Positions 1 to 5,682 of a stretch of 8,158 bases of DNA are shown here, one piece after another. How positions within the stretch are numbered: position 1 is the first letter of the stretch; every line of letters starts with the position of its first letter. The stretch covers positions 1 to 8,158 of the forward strand of contig JACQVM010000022.1 in assembly GCA_016209785.1 (NCBI GenBank). Direction: 5' to 3'. The translations under genes and the position numbers were made by a program. The stretch is from Candidatus Melainabacteria bacterium. Its GTDB lineage: Bacteria; Cyanobacteriota; Vampirovibrionia; Obscuribacterales; Obscuribacteraceae. The notes under the pieces were generated by a model. The model was not told where the DNA came from and did no database searches. It was given only the letters and a program-made list of their open reading frames with translations.

Positions 1-2664
1 AACCAATTGTTCTTTAGCCTTTAGCACCGCAGGACTCGTCTGTATGAATATATCTGAATTCAATAGTAGCGATAAGCTTTCACCAAAACCTTTTGCTGTG
101 TTTGCTTGTTCTACATATTTTGTAGCTGCCGTCAGTGCTTTATCTGCACTGCTTCTCTTCTGGGTAAATGTGGCATCGATTTTCTCCAAGGGCTTAAGCG
201 CATTGTTCAAACTGGTTTTGATCAATTCCTCAACGCTCTTGAATGCTGCTTCAGCTTTTTCCCTTTCACCTTGTGCACCTGTTGCCTTATTACCTTCTAT
301 TTTGATTAAGGTTGCCTCTGCGCCCGCAGCGGCACTAACAACATTCTTAAAGGTGTTGATAGCCTCTTTATACTGTCCATCCTTCTGAAGCTTGAGTGCA
401 GCCTCGTAAGTGTTGCTGACAGTGTCATTTGTCGCTAGTAGCTCCTTCTTAAACTTCAGTGCATTGTCTGAAGCAGTCTTAGCCTCATTGGCTTTAGTTG
501 CGGCATCTGAAGCTAAGGAGCCTGCTGTAGTTCCTAAAGTATTTGCCACTGTTTTTGCTTCTGTAGCAAGTCTTGCTGCCTGAGTGCTGAAGTTTGCTGT
601 CGTTGCCTCTGCTTCTGTAGCACGGTGAAGAAGGCCTTTCTCGCCTCCAAATTTGTTCTTGTAACCCTCAGCTCTCTCTCTTAGATCACTAGTTACGTCC
701 ACAACTTGCTGTCGTGATAGCTCGGCTTTATCAAAAGCTCTGTTTTTTGAATTTTTAGCGAGCGTAGATTGATCAGAAACATTGATCGCCTCCTTTTCAA
801 CATCATTCTTTAAAGCAATGGCTGCAGTGGCCTTGGTTTTGGCAAGATCGTATTTTCCTTCATTTAGTGCCTGCACTGCATCCTCATATGCCTTCAGTCC
901 GTCCGTTACTGCCTTGTTCACAGTGGACAATGTAGTTGCGCTAGCGGTTGCTGCTGCCGTAGATTTTGCAGCTTCGTTAGCGGCCTGAGTTGCATATTCG
1001 CTAGCCCGTGAGGCCTGTATCTTGAACTCATCCTTGGGATCTAAAATGGTGGCAAAACCTGCTGCTCTCTCCTTTTCTTTGTTGGCCTGCTCGGCATACG
1101 TAGCAGCATCTGCACTTGCCTTGGTACTATCTGTCTTAAGTTGGGTCAGTGCCTGACTTAGCTCCTCTTGGGTGCCAAGCTCTGTGAACAAATCCTCAAC
1201 TTCTTTTTTTGCTCTGGTTTCAAGTTGATTCTTGCTCTTTTCTAGATCGCGAATCGTTTGCTTTAGATCGGAAATCTTGTCATCATAGGTGCTAAGACTA
1301 TCTCTGACTGCCTCAATTTTGTCTTCAATGGTCTGAAGTTCACCTTCCTTGGCAGGTAAATCCTCGATGGCCTTAGATAGTGTCGTGATTCTGGCTTGAG
1401 CAAGTTTTTTTGCTTCTGAGTACTCATTTGAGGACTGTGTAGCAGCAGCTATGGCATTATCAAGCGCCGCTACTCTGTTTTCAGTGGCAAGGCCCTTGTT
1501 TTTCCCTTTGGCTTGTTCAGTACTCAACGTATCTTCAGACGTCAGCGCAGTGGTCACATGTTTTTGCTGATCATCAGCACTTACCTTGTCTGCTGCTAAT
1601 AAGGTGCTGACTGCATCGAGGATTTCCTTATGGCGTGTGTTTTCAGCAGCGGCCTTATCAGCTGCTACCTTATCTTGTGCTTGCTTGAACTTGCCTTCTG
1701 CCTCTTTTAGGAGTTCAGCTAACTTGGTGGCATGTTGCTGTGCTTGCTTGGCATCATTACCAATTGCTGTGTTATCTTTCTCAGCCAAGTTCAATGCTTC
1801 ATTAGCTCCATTTGCTTTTGTTTTGGCATTGTCGTAATTTTTACCGTCAAATTGCTTTTGTGCTTCAGTTGATGCGCTGCGAGCAGATTTGGCATGTTCC
1901 TGCAATGCTTGTTGGTCCTTTTCTGCTTGCTCTTTAGCTTTCTGTAAAGCTGTTTGCGTTTCAGTTATGCGCTTGACTAGGTCGTTGTCCCCTATCTCAG
2001 TAGCTATGTCTTGAGCTTTCTTGGCAGAAACATTTCCATCAGTAAATGATTTGCTGGCATCTGCTACTCCAGATGCTGCTACTCCTTCGTATCCACTCAA
2101 TTTGCTTGGCAAATCTTTCAGCCCATCAATGAGTGGTTTTACTTCTGTCCGCTTAACTTCTAACTCTAGCTGTTTACGTTCTTCGTCAGCTTTATCTTTA
2201 GCTTCTTCTTTGGCTTGTTCAAGAAGTTTAGAGAGTTCTTGAGACTTTAGTTGAACGTCAGAGACGTTTGAGGAAAGCCTCTGCAGGTCAGTTTGAGTGC
2301 TATTACGGGCTGTAATAGCTTCATTTGCCTTAGTTCTGGCAGAGTCATAATTGTTACTTGAGAAATCTTTATGTGCTTGCGTAAAAGCCTCTAATGAGGC
2401 CTGAGCATGTTCAATCAGAAGTTTATTGTTCTGATCGGCTTGCTTTTTAGCTTGTTGAGCAGCAGCAAGAGTTTCTTCAATTTTAGTGACAAGGGCTGTG
2501 TTGCCAGCATCCCTGGCATATTTGGAAGCCTCTTGAGCAGTAGAATTGGCAGATTGGAAAGAAGTATCAGCGCCAGTCATGGCTGAAGAGGCAGATTGAT
2601 TGTATGAGTTACGTTGTTGATCAAGTCCAGTTAACGAGTCGAGTAGTTGTTGGACTTCATTCCT
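1..2664 (-). repeat. Type-B ~165-aa protein repeats in the giant gene
   Basis: Two clear units begin at residues 688 (KRNEVQQLLDSL) and 859 (KRTEVKPLIDGL), exactly 171 residues apart. Each ends near a YD-[SN]-A-[RK]-TKAN motif, with Tyr793 and Tyr964, again 171 apart. The same motif returns as GKYDLAKTKA (Tyr1292) and GQYKEAINTF (Tyr1452), at distances of 328 and 160. A second motif, Y[AV]EQAN, occurs at 1210 and 1537, 327 apart. The pattern fits a period of 160-171 residues, with the unit between 964 and 1292 diverged or replaced by a conventional coiled coil. The [DG]-[GK]-x-Y-x-x-A core resembles half of a tetratricopeptide hairpin. The array is cut by the window edge. Confidence 0.65.
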
Positions 2665-4725
2665 TTTCTGTTCAATTTCCTGCTGCTTAGCCTTTTCTTC
2701 TAGCGCCTTTTGAATCTCTATCAGTACTTTGCCTAAACCCTTAGCTTGCTCGCCTAACCCAACACTTGCTTTCTCAAATGCCTCAATTTCTTTCTTCGTC
2801 TCTTCTTGTGCCTTCGTCAGCCCTGCTTTGGTTTCTTGGTCTGAGTTGCCCTCTGCTAACTTCATTGCAGCAGTCAGGTGCTCTAGTTTCTTCTCAGCTT
2901 CTTTCTTAGCTTCGCCAAACTCTTGTGCCCCTACTGTGGCCTTTTCTTGCGCTGTCTTTAGGTCTGTTAGCTTATCGGCAATCGTACTGTCGCTGTTGAA
3001 TCTCTCCAGTGCCTTATTCATCTCAGTGACAGCAGTCTGCGCTTTGTCATAGTGCTCTTTTTCTTGCTTGTTGTCTCCACTTACTGCCTCAGCTAACTTC
3101 GACATGTCTTGCTGGTACTGAGCTATACGTTCTGCTTGTTTGCGCTCATCTTCTAACTTACGAGCCTCCTCTTCCTTACGCTTAGCTTCCTGCTTTTCTT
3201 CCTTACGCTTTGCTTCAGCTTCTTCTTGCTTGCGCAATTCTTCTTCTTTGCGCCTTGCCTCCTCCTCTTGACGCTTACGTGACTCTTCTTCCTTTCGCTT
3301 GCTATCAACTTCAGGCTGTTGCTTAAGTTTTGCTTTCTCGCTGGCTATACCCTGCAATGTCTTGTCTAGCAGCTTTGTCCGCTCATCTAATACTTGTACC
3401 TTCCGCTCTGCTCGCCTGAATAATCTGCCTAGCTCTTCCTGCTGGTCAATATCTGCATTCTTAACAGCTAGCTCCACACCTTTTCGTAAATCTTCTACCA
3501 ATGCCTGAGCAAATCCTTTTGCTTTGCCAAAATCTTCTATCGCTACCTTGCCTTTCTTTTCAGCTTCTGTCAAAAACGATACCTTATCTGTAGTAGCTGT
3601 AGCCTTTTGATATTGCTCGAGAGCTTGATTCATCTCCTTTAGTTGTAGGCGTGCTCTTGTAGATTGCTCCTGCTCTTGTCGCTTGTCTTCCATTACCTTC
3701 TCGGCAAGCTTGGTCATCTCTTGCTCATACTGGTCTGTCTCAGATAATCTGTCACGCTCCTCTTGAATCGATACAAGCGTTTCACTCAGACGCTCTCTCC
3801 GTAAGTCCAATACACGTGCACTTCTGTCTGCTCTCTCAAGTGCCCTTGTCAACAGTCTTATGTCATGCTTGTCTGAATATGTAATTGCAAGCTCCAATGC
3901 CTCTGTCAAATATTGCACCTGTCGACCAGTATGCTCCCTTGCCTTGTCATAACCCTCAAGAGCTCTTAGCCCGCTCTCCTCAGCCCTTTTGAGTTGCAAT
4001 AACCTACTTTGGTCATCCATCTCATTTGAGAGCTCCCACAAAGCTCTGTTCATCTGCCTCAGCTCAACCCTCGCTACCCTGGAATTAACTGTCTCGGCCC
4101 GCCTTTCTTCACTGACACTAAGCCCTAAGCGTGCCATCTCTTGTGAGTAATCTATTTCCTCCTGCCCATGACATGCCTCACCTTCTCGAGACAACAAAGC
4201 ATCTTTATCGACTGTTGTCTGTTGAAGCCTCTCCAGTAAATCTTGAACCTTATCTCTTTCTTTAGTTATTCGTGTGCGGGCGCGATCATGATCTTGCCTA
4301 TCATGTTGCAGGGTCGAGTCAGTATTTCTCTCACGTGCTGTTGTAAAACGCTCTAATTGTGCATTTATAGTACTCAGCACGTTACTAAGCTGCTGCAATG
4401 TCTTGTTTAAAATGTTGGATGATTCAGCCTCCCTTGCTGACTCACCTGCTTTAGAGTCAATCTGTGATTCATGGTGCCTTTCAGCAGGTGGAGCTGGATG
4501 GCTGCTTTCTTTACTATCAAAAAAGTCAGGCTTTACTCCAAAGAGCTCTGCTGTATGCCTGTCGCGTAAACCACCTCGACGTGCTTCGTAATATTGTTTG
4601 GTGTCATCAGCAAGATCCTTAATTCCAGTCTGTACCTGTTGTTTAAGGTTTTCAGATTGTCTTGGACTAGAATCGGAGCTGTCCTTTATCGGTTGTCCCA
4701 ATTCTTTATTGTCTTGCTCAGGCAT
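1..4725 (-). CDS. Giant helical repeat protein, 3' end outside the window
   Basis: I read this frame triplet by triplet: from ATG at 4725 to base 1 there are 1575 codons and no stop, so the protein is longer than 1575 residues and its C-terminus is missing. A GAGG Shine-Dalgarno (4734-4737) lies 8 nt before the ATG, and no other in-frame ATG exists before the upstream in-frame stop at 4816-4818. Residues 1-190 are polar, with a short PAPP segment near 80. Three ~140-residue helical units open at Y193, Y333 and Y537 (Y-x-Q-[ED]-M). A Lys/Arg/Glu-only-like stretch fills about 476-536 between units 2 and 3. From residue 688 onward come Ala/Lys/Glu/Thr-rich units of about 165 residues, each with a TPR-like hairpin. 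There is no signal peptide, membrane segment or enzyme motif. I do not recognise a named family. By architecture it may be a coiled-coil scaffold or filament protein. It shares a domain and upstream DNA with the gene at 5683-7059. Confidence 0.9.
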   Translation of the reverse strand, partial: MPEQDNKELGQPIKDSSDSSPRQSENLKQQVQTGIKDLADDTKQYYEARRGGLRDRHTAELFGVKPDFFDSKESSHPAPPAERHHESQIDSKAGESAREAESSNILNKTLQQLSNVLSTINAQLERFTTARERNTDSTLQHDRQDHDRARTRITKERDKVQDLLERLQQTTVDKDALLSREGEACHGQEEIDYSQEMARLGLSVSEERRAETVNSRVARVELRQMNRALWELSNEMDDQSRLLQLKRAEESGLRALEGYDKAREHTGRQVQYLTEALELAITYSDKHDIRLLTRALERADRSARVLDLRRERLSETLVSIQEERDRLSETDQYEQEMTKLAEKVMEDKRQEQEQSTRARLQLKEMNQALEQYQKATATTDKVSFLTEAEKKGKVAIEDFGKAKGFAQALVEDLRKGVELAVKNADIDQQEELGRLFRRAERKVQVLDERTKLLDKTLQGIASEKAKLKQQPEVDSKRKEEESRKRQEEEARRKEEELRKQEEAEAKRKEEKQEAKRKEEEARKLEDERKQAERIAQYQQDMSKLAEAVSGDNKQEKEHYDKAQTAVTEMNKALERFNSDSTIADKLTDLKTAQEKATVGAQEFGEAKKEAEKKLEHLTAAMKLAEGNSDQETKAGLTKAQEETKKEIEAFEKASVGLGEQAKGLGKVLIEIQKALEEKAKQQEIEQKRNEVQQLLDSLTGLDQQRNSYNQSASSAMTGADTSFQSANSTAQEASKYARDAGNTALVTKIEETLAAAQQAKKQADQNNKLLIEHAQASLEAFTQAHKDFSSNNYDSARTKANEAITARNSTQTDLQRLSSNVSDVQLKSQELSKLLEQAKEEAKDKADEERKQLELEVKRTEVKPLIDGLKDLPSKLSGYEGVAASGVADASKSFTDGNVSAKKAQDIATEIGDNDLVKRITETQTALQKAKEQAEKDQQALQEHAKSARSASTEAQKQFDGKNYDNAKTKANGANEALNLAEKDNTAIGNDAKQAQQHATKLAELLKEAEGKFKQAQDKVAADKAAAENTRHKEILDAVSTLLAADKVSADDQQKHVTTALTSEDTLSTEQAKGKNKGLATENRVAALDNAIAAATQSSNEYSEAKKLAQARITTLSKAIEDLPAKEGELQTIEDKIEAVRDSLSTYDDKISDLKQTIRDLEKSKNQLETRAKKEVEDLFTELGTQEELSQALTQLKTDSTKASADAATYAEQANKEKERAAGFATILDPKDEFKIQASRASEYATQAANEAAKSTAAATASATTLSTVNKAVTDGLKAYEDAVQALNEGKYDLAKTKATAAIALKNDVEKEAINVSDQSTLAKNSKNRAFDKAELSRQQVVDVTSDLRERAEGYKNKFGGEKGLLHRATEAEATTANFSTQAARLATEAKTVANTLGTTAGSLASDAATKANEAKTASDNALKFKKELLATNDTVSNTYEAALKLQKDGQYKEAINTFKNVVSAAAGAEATLIKIEGNKATGAQGEREKAEAAFKSVEELIKTSLNNALKPLEKIDATFTQKRSSADKALTAATKYVEQANTAKGFGESLSLLLNSDIFIQTSPAVLKAKEQLV
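2700..4149 (-). repeat. Three type-A ~140-aa protein repeats in the giant gene
   Basis: The units start at residues 193, 333 and 537 with YSQEMARL, YEQEMTKL and YQQDMSKLAE. Each continues with a [EQ]MN[RQK]AL motif, then a D-K/R-L/V region, an A-x-E segment ending in an aromatic-x-x-A-[KR] motif, and an L-x-x-x-[LMV]-x-LA turn followed by S/A-D. Units 1 and 2 are 140 residues apart. Units 2 and 3 are 204 apart because a charged stretch is inserted. A fourth copy forms the C-terminus of the separate protein encoded at 5683-7059. The boundaries of the last unit are approximate. The repeats were seen by eye in the translation and have diverged at the DNA level. Confidence 0.75.
3118..3300 (-). 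repeat. Sequence encoding a Lys/Arg/Glu single-helix stretch
   Basis: Residues about 476-536 of the giant protein are built almost entirely from K, R, E, Q and A, with recurrent KRKEEE, RKEEEL and AKRKEE motifs. Such i to i+4 salt-bridge patterns are typical of rigid ER/K single alpha helices, and also of long coiled coils. On the plus strand the DNA is a pyrimidine-rich tract with repeated cttcctTACGCTT-like words, so slippage between repeats could change its length. It sits exactly between type-A units 2 and 3, as a spacer would. Confidence 0.7.
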
Positions 4726-4774
4726 TGTCAATACCTCGTTAATGCTCGTTACTAGTAATGGCAGATCAAACAAA

Positions 4775-4808
4775 TCCTTTCCTAAATTGCCCCCAGCACA
4801 GGAAAGGA
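4775..4808 (-). terminator. Stem-loop with U-rich tail (terminator or attenuator)
   Basis: TCCTTTCCT (4775-4783) and AGGAAAGGA (4800-4808) form a perfect 9-bp inverted repeat around a 16-nt loop. On the minus-strand transcript the stem is followed directly by UUUGUUUG. The hairpin lies 97 nt after the toxin stop and 49 nt before the giant gene start. It could end the mazEF transcript or act as a leader hairpin of the giant gene. Only 4 of 9 pairs are G-C and the U tract is broken, so terminator strength would be modest. Confidence 0.4.
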
Positions 4809-4860
4809 CCAAGTTTTATCTACCCACTAATGACTGACTCAAACGGCAGATTTAGGCAGG
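4807..4860 (-). promoter_or_regulatory. Conserved upstream block, copy A (giant gene)
   Basis: This 54-nt stretch aligns without gaps to 7185-7238, with 38 identical positions by hand count. Read towards the gene, the shared words are GCCTAAAT, CGTTT, GGG-[TC]-AGATA and TTGGTC, in that order and spacing. It ends 81 nt before the giant gene ATG. It probably carries a promoter or protein-binding sites. I could not assign a convincing -35/-10 pair: TTGAGT and TAGATA in this copy are only 14 nt apart. Similarity continues more weakly across the neighbouring stem-loop. Confidence 0.55.
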
Positions 4861-4904
4861 CAGTTCCATAAATTTATTCAGCGTGAGTGGAGACCATACC
4901 CCTT

Positions 4905-5312
4905 CTAGATGTCAGGTGTATCCCCAATCGCAGCACGAACTCCTCTAACAATTTCCCACAGGAACTTATCTGCAAGGATTGGACCTATGGGCCCACTGGG
5001 ATCTAGACAGCTTTTTGCTATATTGCTGACCAAATCGCAACGAGCATATGAATCCTGTGGTAAACCACCCGATCCTCGGGGAAGAAACTTGTGGATGGCT
5101 GGGTAGAGATTTGTAAGACCAGTACTGAGTGGAACAACAATGACGCTATTCCAATGCCTGTTGCGTGGGTTAGTTGACACAATGATAACTGGACGTGGCA
5201 AGTGTGGATCGTTAGGAATGATTGGGTTCTGGTTTACCCACCATACTTCTCCACGCTTAGGCACAGCCACTGGAGTCGATGGCGGCTCCTGATTTGACTT
5301 GGGCAGGCTCAT
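4905..5312 (-). CDS. mazF: PemK/MazF-family toxin (mRNA endoribonuclease)
   Basis: The 135-residue protein has the MazF/PemK pattern: KRGEVWWV (19-26), RPVIIVS (40-46), SVIVVPLST (56-64), a QDSYARCD block (86-93) and a C-terminal helix WEIVRGVRAAIG (119-130). Family members fold as a small SH3-like barrel and cut single-stranded mRNA at short motifs. The start is set by an ATGA overlap: toxin ATG at 5312-5310 shares bases with the antitoxin TGA at 5311-5309, implying translational coupling. A TTG at 5330 would add six residues but has no Shine-Dalgarno. The sequence looks intact, with a normal length and the usual conserved Arg40 and Ser63/Thr64 region. A Pro-rich head (residues 4-18) precedes the barrel. 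The cleavage motif cannot be read from the sequence. Confidence 0.9.
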   Translation of the reverse strand: MSLPKSNQEPPSTPVAVPKRGEVWWVNQNPIIPNDPHLPRPVIIVSTNPRNRHWNSVIVVPLSTGLTNLYPAIHKFLPRGSGGLPQDSYARCDLVSNIAKSCLDPSGPIGPILADKFLWEIVRGVRAAIGDTPDI

Positions 5313-5566
5313 TCCCAGGTACGTGGACAAGAACTAGTAGTCGTCACATTCCAGGTCTGTGCATCTTGGTTCATTTCTTTGGCGGAAGCAGTAAAGTATG
5401 CCTCTTCCTCTTGTTCTGCCTGCTTTTGTAGCCACAGTTCAATGGCCTCTGCAACTGCCTCACTGCGGTTGACTTTCAACTGAGATGCTCTATCATCGAG
5501 AAGCTTTACAAGTTTCTCTCTGACGCTTGCTGTAAATTTGCTTTTTCGTTCTCTTGCTATTGGCAT
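5309..5566 (-). CDS. MazE-like ribbon-helix-helix antitoxin
   Basis: The 85-residue product from ATG 5566 begins MPIARERKSKFTASV, a basic strand, followed by helices REKLVKLLDDRASQL and RSEAVAEAIELWLQ. This is the strand-helix-helix layout of RHH antitoxins, which bind operator DNA as dimers. An acidic linker (QAEQEEEAYF) leads to a C-terminal tail ending RTWE, which by position should bind and block the toxin. An in-frame ATG at 5590 would add eight hydrophobic residues. I prefer 5566 because the 5590 ATG lies inside the loop of a perfect inverted repeat just after the predicted transcription start. Neither start has a well-placed Shine-Dalgarno. The stop overlaps the toxin ATG. Confidence 0.85.
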   Translation of the reverse strand: MPIARERKSKFTASVREKLVKLLDDRASQLKVNRSEAVAEAIELWLQKQAEQEEEAYFTASAKEMNQDAQTWNVTTTSSCPRTWE

Positions 5567-5579
5567 AAGAATAAGTAGT

Positions 5580-5634
5580 ATCCACAGCATCCTTTGTGGA
5601 TTCCATTATGTCATACTAGGCGTCATCCCTGCAA
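5580..5634 (-). promoter_or_regulatory. Promoter and candidate operator of the toxin-antitoxin module
   Basis: Read on the minus strand, CATAAT (rc of 5605-5610) is a 5/6 match to the -10 box and is preceded by TG plus one base, an extended -10. TTGCAG (rc of 5629-5634) is a weak -35 at 18 nt. Transcription should start near 5598. A perfect 7-bp inverted repeat, ATCCACA (5580-5586) and TGTGGAT (5595-5601) with an 8-nt spacer, covers that start point. RHH antitoxins usually bind such a palindrome to repress their own operon. Confidence 0.55.
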
Positions 5635-5682
5635 GAGAGAATTCCTTGGAGCATATAGGCGAAAGTCCAGACACTATGGATT

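Noticed and set aside
44..3508. Plus-strand open frames of 60-115 codons opposite the giant gene
   Set aside because: They are antisense shadows of a Lys/Glu/Ala/Ser-rich frame, giving Ser/Ala/Leu/Phe-rich hydrophobic translations without recognisable domains.
4839..4863. Direct repeats GGCAGATTTAGGCAGG considered as iterons or an origin
   Set aside because: Only two or three short copies, no AT-rich unwinding region or replication gene; the sequence is better explained as part of the shared upstream block.
4403..5106. Plus-strand frames opposite the giant gene start, its upstream region and the toxin
   Set aside because: No ribosome binding sites or domain motifs, and they lie antisense to well-supported genes or run across the conserved regulatory block.
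5309..5590. Antitoxin considered frameshifted because its C-terminus overlaps the toxin
   Set aside because: The tail keeps the acidic linker and terminal TWE expected for such antitoxins, and the stop forms a normal ATGA junction with the toxin start.
5651..5664. GCCTATAT near the end of the Pro-rich repeat gene, resembling the GCCTAAAT word of the conserved upstream blocks
   Set aside because: Only about 10 bases match, the rest of the block is absent, and the word overlaps the spacer before mazEF; chance is the simpler explanation.
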